DNA of 64,000 nucleotides, from NCBI RefSeq assembly GCF_023078275.1, contig NC_062983.1, positions 6,255,001-6,319,000 of the forward strand, read 5' to 3'. The stretch is from Leguminivora glycinivorella. Its lineage: Eukaryota > Arthropoda > Insecta > Lepidoptera > Tortricidae. The position numbers and the translations under genes are program-made. The notes under the pieces are model-generated. The model ran no database searches and was not told the DNA's origin. It was given only the letters and a program-made list of their open reading frames with translations. Shown in pieces: positions 55,003-64,000 of the stretch (within the stretch, counting starts at the first letter, position 1; every line of letters begins with the position of its first letter).

Positions 55003-55415
55003 TAGGTATAAAACAGTAAACAAAGGAGCCTACTGAAACCCGTGGTATAACCTACTCCCATTAATAGCCCATTAAAATTTGTTAATATTGTTAAGTTCAT
55101 ACGGTAGCCCTGTTTGTAGGAAATTATGCGAACGATAGCCGATACATGACGTTTTCGGTTATTTTTGTTTTTTACTAAACTCATTTTGCCAAACAATGTA
55201 TAAACTTACTGCAAAAGCTAAATTCACTACGCACGAAGTATCGACATGATTGCGAACAAGCGTTTCGGGAAGCGAACAAGCGCCGTGTTTTCGTTTGCCT
55301 ACTCTCATAAAAAAATTAGATGTCATTATAGAAATTTATGTGACACTTAAACAAATAGTGCGTTTATGAATAATACCAAAGAAAATTACTAAGATACAAT
55401 ACATCCCAAATAAAA
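55003..55415. other. No gene recognised
   Basis: No recognisable feature. Confidence 0.45.
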
Positions 55416-55680
55416 AATGGAGATGGATTCGACACACTCTTCGGAGGGGAAAGAAATAACGCGAGCATTGCTCTCGACTGGAAATCGCAGAATGCAAGCC
55501 GTGGCCCTGGCGCCCTGTCCACTCATGGAAGCGGTCCGTCGAAAATGAGCTAAGAGCGGCTGGTTTGAGCTGGAGCGAGGCCACGAGGGTCGCTGAAGAT
55601 AGGAAGGCGTGGCGCGAGCTTGTGAAGGCCCTTTGCACCTCTGGGGTGCCTTAGAACTACAACAACAACAACAACATCCC
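55416..55680 (+). pseudogene. LINE C-terminus with (CAA)n tail
   Basis: Reads WRWIRHTLRRGK, then (in shifted frames) RPVHSWKRSVENELRAAGLS, WSEATRVAEDRKAWRELVKA and LCTSGVP followed by a stop, then CTACAACAACAACAACAACA. This is the conserved end of a lepidopteran endonuclease/RT LINE. A stop and frame shifts interrupt it; no catalytic domain. Confidence 0.85.
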
Positions 55681-55754
55681 AAATAAAAGTTTTTTAAATA
55701 GTGCATTTCTATTCAAAGTATTCGAACCAGCATTTGCGGGTAAACGGGTCTCAT

Positions 55755-55897
55755 TTTCGCCCCCCCCCCCCCCTCGCACCCCCCATAGCCAAAAGTATGC
55801 ATTCGTACATAACGCTTGCGACCGAGCCAGATCGCACCCCCGCCATAGCATTTCAAAATGTGTGCATTCGTACATAACGCTTGCGACCGAGCCAGAT
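55755..55897. repeat. C run and ~64-bp tandem duplication
   Basis: A 14-C tract at about 55760-55773 is followed by two units ending TGCATTCGTACATAACGCTT GCGACCGAGCCAGAT (exact in both, 55798 and 55863). Confidence 0.85.
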
Positions 55898-56858
55898 TTA
55901 ATGTCGCGTAAAGTATTGTTGCGCGGCTGATCGTTAGTATTCGCCAATTCGTGAAATTCTTAGGATCCTAGGCATTTCCTGAAATGCCTACGATCCAAGG
56001 CATATCGTAAAATTTGAAAATCAGTGTCCTCTGAATCAACGGTTTTTGGACTGATTTCCCCACAGGCCACAGGCATCTGAAGTAACCTATTCAGCGTCAT
56101 TGCAAATAGCATCAACAATCACTGATCATAGAAAAATAATAGGCTACTACTCATATCGAATTTGGCACAAGAAATGATTATTTTCTATAGTATGTGACAT
56201 AAGAAACCAATGTTTATAGATTTTAGGTACTTATTAAAAGTATATGATGATAAAATGTGTGCAAACAAAAATACGTCACCTATCTGAAAATCGTAGACAA
56301 TGCTCATTTAAATATAACTACATATAGGTAGGAAATCTACGATAATAAAGTCTTAATCAAATCCTCTTTCATTTGTTTCTTTGATCCAGACTTTCCATAC
56401 CAGGAACAATAGATTTTATTACCGCACTACAACCAAGACAAATGTTAAATAGACAAACATCTACTCTATATTTACCTTCCCCTACCCGCAAAACTGGCGC
56501 CTTCTTTCACTAAACCTTAAAAATAAATTCAAGAGTTATATGAAAAAAGTTTAAAATCGCACAGCATTAGAATCAGCTTCGAAACTCCCAGCACTTTCTT
56601 TTACATAGTCTATATGTTTATCTAAGTGAGAACTGTAAAAATAGGACATTAGAATGCGTTTTTGTGTGAAAGGTAGGAGGAAAGTGACGCCATTTTGAAA
56701 ATGGTGTCGGCGGTCAAAATTTATTGCGCATAAATGTACCTCTGGCTAACCCAGCGGGAGGGGGGTAGGCTTAAAAATGGGGAGGGGTGGGGTTTTTAGC
56801 GCTCGGAGGCCTATTGGGGTGTTGATGGGTCCAGGGCCGGACTGATGGGGGATTAGTC
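55898..56858. other. No gene recognised
   Basis: AAATTCTTAGGATCCTAGGC near 55956 is a short palindromic patch. 56650-56850 is GC-richer, apparently single-copy, with GCCATTTTGAAAATGGTGTC. No coding evidence. Confidence 0.4.
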
Positions 56859-58672
56859 GATACCTCTGGGTTCAATTGGCGTAAAGGACATTTTGGCGAA
56901 AATGAGTTATATATACAGTTTTGTTCAGAATTTCAAGCGCTATCGATCTGTGTAGTTAAAATTTCGATATCTCTTAAAAAGTTGCCTTTACGACCAAGAT
57001 TTTCTACTATGGACTTGCAAAAATAGCTTTTCTGAAGGGGCGTAAATATCAAGTCATTAATTATAAATTATTATTTGTGTCGTAAAGGAAATCTACAAAT
57101 AAAAATATAGTCGTAAGTCACCTTGATATATATTGTTGCCCTTTAAGCCCTTACTTTCTAAGGATCACTTTCTATAGTAGTGTGATAAAGTTGGGCGTAA
57201 AGGACAAGTTTTTTTGTTCTTCGTCCTTTACGACCAGCACTAAAAATATTTTATCCGCAACTGTAATCGATATCTTTGGGTTCAATTGTCGTAAAGGACA
57301 TATAATGCAGGTTTCCAAGACAAAGATAAACCCACTTTTTTTGTTTTTTGACCTATATTTGTGACGTGTATAAGAAAAATATGCAGATTACGAGTATCTT
57401 TAACCTAGTGTAGCAACCGTAGTGATAAACTAAACGATTTAGAAGATAGTTGGTTGTAAAGGACACGTCAAAATGTTAAAACGTCCTTTACACCCATGAT
57501 TTGATAGGGTCGTAAATGACGGTCTTAAATGATTTTTATACAAAGTCGGGGCGTAATTGTAACCAAAATGGTACAAATGTTGTGCTAAGTTTACAATTAA
57601 AAACTGGAAAAATGTATCAAAACGTACTTAATATGGCATAGAATAGCTACATTAGTTTAATGCAGTGTATTATTTATCTAAGCTATCTTAGCAACAAAAA
57701 AGAACAAGACTAATATATCCAGTTTTGTAACAAAGAAACAATATTTGCTTAAAAACTATCTAATACTTTGGCAACAAATTCAAAGTTATTTTTTTAGTAT
57801 TCACCGCTGTCTGAATAGTCAGTAGGTTACGCATTCAGTCTTTAATTCTAGCAGGGAAACGCTTTCGTAGTATTATTATACTGCGGCGAGATGTAGGTAA
57901 TTAAAAAAAACATTATGGTAATCAGGGTACGTACCCAAATGCACAAACGCTCACGATAATATCTATTTCGTAGCTAAGTATATATCTTTATCGCTCTTGC
58001 GTATTGCACCAGACTGCATCTGTCGTCGACGATTGCCATTCAGCTACGCCGGCAGTAAACTTTAACAGTAGACTATACTAACATTTAGTGCGACAATAAC
58101 AGGTGCGTTTCGCTAGCGAATGAGCGTTAGCGTCTGGTGACTTGGCTATGTACCCAGGTACTTAAAGCATTGCCTATAATATTTCTAGGATTGAACTCAT
58201 AATTAAGATTATTCTTATTTAACAGGTTTAAGACTAAGAACTAATGTGGCTATTCTATGCCATATTAACTACATTTTGATACATTTTTCAAGTTTCTCAA
58301 TTGTAAACTAAGCTAAAAACAGTTGAATGGTATCCGGTTACATTTACGCCCCGAATTTGTATAAAAATCATCTAAGACCGTCATTTACGACCCTATCGAC
58401 TCTAATTGTTCAAAAAAATCGTGGGTGTAAAGGACGTCCATAGTATTTTGACGTGTCCTTTACAACCATCTAACTTCTAAACCGTTTAGTTTATCACTAC
58501 GGTTGCTACACTAGGTGAAGGATACTAAAAATCTACATATTTTTCTATATACGTCACAAATATAGGTCAAAAAACAAAAAAGATATAAACATTTTTCTAA
58601 AAAAAAAGTTGTTTTTTGCTTCTCCTGAAAACCTGCATTTTGTCCTTTACGCCAATTGAACCCAAAGGTATC
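56859..58672. mobile_element. 1.8-kb inverted-repeat element rich in GTCGTAAAGGAC
   Basis: The outer ends GATACCTCTGGGTTCAATTG GCGTAAAGGACA (56859) and its inverse (to 58672) match over ~32 bp. Inside, 57268-57660 and 58240-58672 are a second inverted pair of ~400 bp (GATAAACTAAACGATTTAGA vs inverse; ATATGGCATAGAATAGC vs inverse). The word GTCGTAAAGGAC or close variants occurs about a dozen times in both orientations. There is no coding frame above ~60 codons. A family G MITE (57923-58157) lies in the central spacer. I do not recognise the family. Confidence 0.85.
57923..58157 (+). mobile_element. MITE family G, copy inside the 1.8-kb element
   Basis: CAGGGTACGTACCCAAATGC start, ATCGCTCTTGCGTATTG core, and GACTTGGCTATGTACCCAGG as the inverted end. 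Longer than the others, because it keeps a right part (58060-58157) they lack. Confidence 0.7.
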
Positions 58673-58923
58673 GTAGTAGTGATCAAATAGAGTGGTGTTG
58701 GTGTTGAACGAAAATGATTGACAATTTTGTTTTTAATAAATATATGTTACTGATATTTTTAATAAATTCTTTTTGTCAAACTTTTTATCCTGGCGGGCAA
58801 GATCTGTTTCAATAGAAATAAAAACATTTTAATGTCATTTATAGACATCATTTATTTTCTACGTGCCAATAAAAGCGGATGAAATACCGCAACTATATTA
58901 CCGCAACAATAGTTATTTGTTTT

Positions 58924-59270
58924 ACAAGGGGGCAAAGTAGTTGTTTAACCGCACGTGCCAATATTGATATCCGAGCAAGCGAAAGATTCCAATATTGAAC
59001 CGCAAGCGTAGCGAGTGGTTCAAAAAGTGGAATCTTGAGCGTTGCGAGGGTATCAAGGCACAAAGGTTAAACAAACTTTGCCACCGAGTGAAACACAAAA
59101 TTTTTCACCACACCAACACGAACAAAATACTGACTATAAAACATCTAAATAAATCAAATCGATCAATTTATTCAACATTTATGATTCAAAATCATCATTT
59201 ATAGGTAAAATCTAGCAGCCAGATTAAGACATTGAGTTGAAATTCGTATGAAATTACTTTGCCCCCTTGT
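58924..59270. mobile_element. H-like element with ACAAGGGGGCAAAGTA ends
   Basis: ACAAGGGGGCAAAGTAG at 58924 and the inverse TACTTTGCCCCCTTGT at 59255-59270 bound 347 bp. The inside, with CGAGCAAGCGAAAGATTCCA and AGCGAGTGGTTCAA, follows the order of family H but is strongly diverged. A 69-codon frame here begins at a non-ATG codon and is not called. Confidence 0.7.
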
Positions 59271-60220
59271 GGATAAAATGCAATTTTGCTATCTGTTTTC
59301 GAATAGCAAAGAAAGCCTTTACCAGTTGGTGTCGTGAAAATGTATTTGACAAGCTGAATAACTTTTCTAATAAATATAGATTGTTCTTTACGGTTCGGAA
59401 AAAGTTCAGGAATGTCAAATTTGAATTGTTTTTTTTTTCTATTTATAGACACATAATATGTCTTTTTGTTGAGCGGTTACAGAATGGTAGTTACTTCTGA
59501 CGCGTAATTTGATCCGTTACTATTGATACTGACTGTACAGGTGGTCGTATACATGTAACCCAAATGGGGATCGGCATTTGTGAACGCATTATTGATAGCT
59601 AATGTATTGGGCAACAGCGTCCACTCCAGGACATTATTGTAAATCTTAAAAATCTGTACACCTGCGACCCAATGACAATTTGAATAATTGCGTCTAGTGG
59701 GTTAAATGCATTATTTGGAGATATCATCTAGAGAACATTTTAGAAATATTGAAACGCCCTACGTTCGAGGTATGGCCACCAAAATTGTAATTTACACTAT
59801 CATAGTTCTACCAAATTCCGTTTAAAAACATAACTTAAAAACACGCGTTTACCCCACCAGACCCACAAATTACAGAGATGTTTCGTCGTCATATTTTTTT
59901 TTAAATAAATGAAGAGAGTTTTGACAATTAGACATAATCGAAGATATATTTTCATATAACGAGCCGACTAAGTTATTCATTCACGATTTTCCTTTAAATT
60001 TTGACTCACCATGGCTCAATAGGTAAAGAGGGTTTATTTAAAATTAGTTATTTAATTATGCTTATTATTTTCCCTAACTTAATTATGGAAGACAGCTTTC
60101 CAACTTTTCTTTCCAAGCAATGAAAACTTTTCCCTGCTATTGGCTGTTTGCAGGTATGAAACTAACCTCTGATTTGAACCTAAGACTACCAGGCAACTAT
60201 TCACCAGGCCGACCAATACT
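59271..60220. other. No gene recognised
   Basis: AT-rich, with short frames lacking family signatures. Confidence 0.45.
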
Positions 60221-60221
60221 A

Positions 60222-60305
60222 AATTACATACATACATACATACATACAATCACGCCTGTTTCCCAGAGGGGTAGGCAGAGATCACGGATTTCCATTTACT
60301 ACGAT
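60222..60305 (+). repeat. CACGCCTGTTTCCC repeat, 5' fragment
   Basis: A (CATA)n lead, CAATCACGCCTGTTTCCC, AGAGGGGTAGGCAGAGATCA. Same family as 1168-1435. Confidence 0.75.
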
Positions 60306-60461
60306 CCTGACAAACCACTTAACAAAATACAATTAAAAACTATCACAATCTATTTTACAGTGGGAACAATGACTCGGGTTGGTACAGTTGATCAGCTACT
60401 GTGTGCTTGTACAAAGGAAAAACAACAACCAAATAAAACGTCCTATTAAAAATACTCATAT

Positions 60462-60530
60462 TTACAATACAATACAATACTCTTTATTGCACATCTTGAT
60501 AAAATACAACAATACAAATATATATTTATT
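60462..60530 (-). mobile_element. LINE 3' tail, antisense, (ATTGT)n
   Basis: The minus strand shows GTGCAATAAAGAGTATTGTA TTGTATTG, a polyadenylation signal followed by a short repeated tail. The 5' extent is unclear. Confidence 0.5.
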
Positions 60531-62376
60531 CAAAGCTTATAGAAATTTTATTACACATAGACGATTTTTAATAATTGTTATATTTGCCATAACGATATTA
60601 AGTATTAGTTTGCTCGGTACTACCTACACACAATATAAGAAAACAATTCTTTAGCACTTAAAATACACATAAAAGAGATTGAAAATATAAACTACTAACA
60701 AAATAAAACCTTTTTTTTTACAAAACTAAACCTACTTAAAAAAACTATAAAAACAGTAAGTAAGTTAAAATTTTACGATAAATACCATAGATAATGTCAC
60801 CAACCGCCTAAGTCCGTCCCTGCGCCGCGTTTAACCCGCACCCTCTCGACCTACGCACGTCTCACTCGCACAAACTCCAAAAAGAACTCTCCGTCGCTTT
60901 CCACCCTTTGCTTAAATTATTGCACCTACATTCCTACCCCGGGCATATCTCGACTAGCCCGCGCGCAGTACTGCCAACCTTAAAGTTGGGATTTTTAGGT
61001 TGGTATTAGAAGCGAACAACAATCGTAAGAACGAATCTCTAAAGAACGTATAGTTCTGTTGATCTGATAGCTATCCCATTAGATACGGATCTAACTGTGC
61101 TTCCGCTTACAACCAAAACTCAACCCTAGAATTGAAACTTACAGATCAAAATTGTTTAAAAAATGGCCGGTAAAATTAGTCTTTTAAGAATGAAAGGGCA
61201 ATAACAGACAAGGGCCGAGAGCAAAGGCGGCGGGTATTAAAAAGGCTAGGAGGGGGAAGGGGGGTGGATCACTGGAGGGGAAAGACGCATTGTATCGGAG
61301 ACCTTGGGAGAGGATGGACGTCTGATTTGGAAATAATAGGGCTCTTTGAGTTAATGTTTGCCTTATTCTTTTTCAGTTTTTTTAGTTTGGACTCTGTTGT
61401 TAAATATAAATATGATTATTCAGTTGAACGTTTTCCTAAGCAAATATACCGAAATGAACTTGGATTTAGATAAATAATAATGTAATCATCAATGAATATC
61501 AAATTAAATATTTGTACATAAAAAATATTTTAATTGTTTTTTTTTAACTAGTATGAATCGTATTCTTGGAATACTGAAATATTGTAGTCTTTTTCCATAG
61601 ATTTACATTTTATTACTAAAAAAAAAAAACTTAGTACCTATTTACTCTACACTTTGACTAGGTATTCATTTTTGCGTTCCACTCGGTCAATTTCATTTTG
61701 TCAGTTGTCCACTCTGTCTTTACCAAGTTTTCATAAATCACCAAAAAAAATCGACTTTAGCTATAGAAACGTCAGCACTACCAATGACGACGCTTCCGAA
61801 GCATAACGTCGTATCTGACAATTCCGTAAAACTCACATGCTACTTTATTCACATGCGACAAATCACATGCGACAACTTCACATGAGACTTTATTGAACAA
61901 AGGATTTTTTGTACAAAATATTGTAACATTTTTCATCCAACTTTCCCCGTGAGCCTTTAACCCGTCACTGTCGCTACACATTAGGGTAACCCTGTGCCTG
62001 CTATCTCGCTAATGGCTGGCCTTTAGTTTAGATCGGCGGGATGATAGCTTCCATTGGAAATACTGAAATCAATCGGTTGAGTAAAAAGTGTTAATGAAAA
62101 GGCGCTTTTTGGTTGTTTAATTAACACAAATGTTGGACAGTTGGTGTATTAATGGAAGTCGATCTAGTTAATGTCAAATTAATTTTGTTAGTATTGAAAA
62201 TCCATACCTACAGTAAAATGTGACGAGATGCATGGTTCCAAATTTTGCTTTAAATTTTAAATTTAATTAATACATAAAATCATTAGATAATGTATACATA
62301 TAGTAACAATTGTATTTTTATAATCTTCATTATCATAACTTAACACTTAGGTAACGTAGCCCGTTGAAAATACCGT
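60531..62376. other. No gene recognised
   Basis: 60800-60975 and 61180-61320 are GC-richer and appear single-copy. No coding signature. Other parts are AT-rich. Confidence 0.4.
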
Positions 62377-62985
62377 AAGGTACAGAGGGTAATTTCGACT
62401 GGAGGATAATTTAATCCTAATAGGCTAATAAAGTGAAAATAGTATTTATTCAGCTAAAATATAATATTTATAAAAAATAAAACTGACTTATCTAAAATTC
62501 GGTACTCGTTTTATTTCGGTACTAAATATTGTAAGTAGGTACCTGATGTTTATTTTAAAATATACTAAATATTTGGTCTAAAATACTGGTAAATGTACAT
62601 CATAAAAGCCAAATACGAAAATGTATTAATACGCTGTAAAAAGTTCATTTTTATATCAATACTGGTTCACAAAAATGGAAGCATAGTTTGTACTTTATTT
62701 ATACCTGTGTGTGTGATGTAGTTTATTAATAAATTATTACATACATTGCTAATATTCCGAAAGCGATGTACTTACGTACTAAAAATCGCCAATATTTTCT
62801 AAATGACAAGCACTTTTATTGGCAACATTATAAGTATTGCAATACTTCTCAAGTCTCATTAATTATTGTATCGTTTAATGTTGCTACAATTATATACTTA
62901 CACAGATCATTATAATGACCTACAGTAGTTGACAAAACAGAGGCATTTATATTATCCTAGTTTCTAAATCACCTCAATGCACCTT
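62377..62985. mobile_element. Possible ~609-bp element with AAGGT(A/G)CA ends
   Basis: AAGGTACAGAGGGTAATTTC ... GGATAAT and the inverted AAGGTGCATTGAGGTGATTT ... GGATAAT agree in order with several mismatches. Similar ends and length to 12070-12679, but no obvious internal similarity. Confidence 0.4.
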
Positions 62986-63605
62986 ATAAGATAAATTAAT
63001 CAGATTAATTTATCTCTCGTAGTAGAGAGTCAGAACTCCGTATTAATTATCACATTTCCATACTAAATCATGTTTTCCAATTACTTCGACTTCCATTCGT
63101 AGTATTTATTAGTAAGAAATGGAGAGATATTTCCAGTCGATAGCAGATTAAAGCGGCTTAATAAGTATTCGTTTCACTGACGATAGTAAAAATATAATAA
63201 TTCCATTTTAGGTAAAAAGCTTACATCATACCTACTAGCGTTGAAATGAGTTACTTGGAAACTCATTGCAAAGTATGTGCACTATTGGCTTGGTCCGAAT
63301 CTATTGATTAAAGTGATACCCTGTACGTTTCTGTGTATTTTTTTATATTAGCAATGTGACGGCTGAATTTATAAAACTTGGGATGATATTTTGATTTTTT
63401 TACAACCTATACCTACTAATAGATTCATGCATTTATTTAGTACATATTTGATTTGCAAAAAAATATACAAGTTTTTTTTAATAAATATAATCCAGGTCTC
63501 TTTAAAGCAAGAGTAAATAGGTATCTCATAGGTAAGCGTGATCCACCGTAGACCGCATCATCACTTACCATCAGGTGTGATCGTGGTCAAACGTCTACCT
63601 ATTCA
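62986..63605. other. No gene recognised
   Basis: The 63535-63585 piece (ACTTACCATCAGGTGTGATC) resembles the end of the 7203/51935 repeat. Confidence 0.4.
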
Positions 63606-63612
63606 TACTAAA

Positions 63613-63662
63613 AAAAAAGTGTCCCACTGCTGGGCAAAGGCCTCCCCTGTTTTCCGCCATAA
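63613..63662 (+). repeat. CCCACTGCTGGGCAAAGGCC repeat fragment
   Basis: GTGTCCCACTGCTGGGCAAA GGCCTCCCCT is a widely scattered lepidopteran word string. A second fragment is at 16803. Confidence 0.65.
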
Positions 63663-64000
63663 GTATTTCAATGAAATATTGTATCATCATAAAGTACAGA
63701 GTTATTCTCCCTGTATTATGTAGATACCTATTCAGAAGGTATATGGCCTGTTTACACGCGTTTTCCTTAGACCAGCACAGATTAAAAACACCGCGTCTCA
63801 TAAACCCTTGAAAGCGTAACTCAGCAATTTTCCACGCACCAAAACACTACAAACAAAAGGTCGTATCTACATCGACATCAAAGTCATATACCCCCTTCTT
63901 CTTTTGAACAGTCGGTGCAAGTTGCTGAGAGATTGTAAGCTATATTAGTAAGGGTATAAGGTTGAGGGGCTGGTACGGTCGGCAGAAGTACAGTCAGCGA
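63663..64000. other. No gene recognised
   Basis: No recognisable feature to the window end. Confidence 0.45.

Overview
The window looks like repeat-rich, AT-rich intergenic or intronic DNA from a moth or butterfly. The evidence is many short dispersed repeats typical of Lepidoptera: the element ending in a GCGGGCAAAAGCTAGT-type terminus, the CACGCCTGTATCCC repeat, the GGCCAAGTGCGAGTCG element with its TCTG/TCCG microsatellite, a tRNA-derived SINE with a GATGATGATG tail, and frequent GTAGGTACCTAC-like words. I see no convincing host protein-coding gene, no canonical tRNA or rRNA gene, and no CRISPR array. Most short open frames lie inside repeats, and several that I checked begin at a non-ATG codon.

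The only long open frame is at 49037-51193 on the minus strand (718 codons). It joins the last ~70 residues of a BEL/Pao-type Pol polyprotein (integrase C-terminal region) to a baculovirus-F-like envelope glycoprotein with a signal peptide, an RQRR cleavage site, a fusion-peptide-like stretch and a C-terminal membrane anchor. Gag, protease, RT and most of integrase are missing upstream, because the frame stops at the end of a dispersed repeat (family H). Family H copies lie on both sides in inverted orientation, and a 310-bp tandem duplication lies on the 3' side.

Layout. 1-11 kb: sparse, with tRNA-like SINE pieces, several MITEs, LINE 3' ends and an antisense non-LTR reverse transcriptase remnant (9.0-10.0 kb). 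11-16.6 kb: dense repeats, including one of two nearly identical ~590-bp elements, a 717-bp tandem duplication and a cluster of hairpin MITEs. 16.6-29 kb: mostly single-copy-looking DNA with foldback elements, two more divergent TCTG-type elements and a GC-richer island at 20.6-20.9 kb. 29-38.5 kb: a ~280-bp palindrome, a 703-bp foldback transposon with an 8-bp target duplication, the inverted partner of the 11.3-kb element, nested LINE remnants and a TIR-bounded segment around 37.3-37.9 kb. 38.5-47 kb: mostly unannotated, with a GC-rich TA-flanked MITE at 45.6-46.1 kb. 47-53 kb: the envelope locus. 53-64 kb: a SINE, LINE 3' ends and a 1.8-kb inverted-repeat element full of GTCGTAAAGGAC motifs.

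The features do not form a working pathway. The window is mainly a record of nested transposition. The items most worth following up are the intact envelope frame detached from its provirus, the 33.4-34.1 kb foldback transposon, and the 56.9-58.7 kb motif-rich inverted-repeat element. Family names below are from recognition by eye, not from a search.
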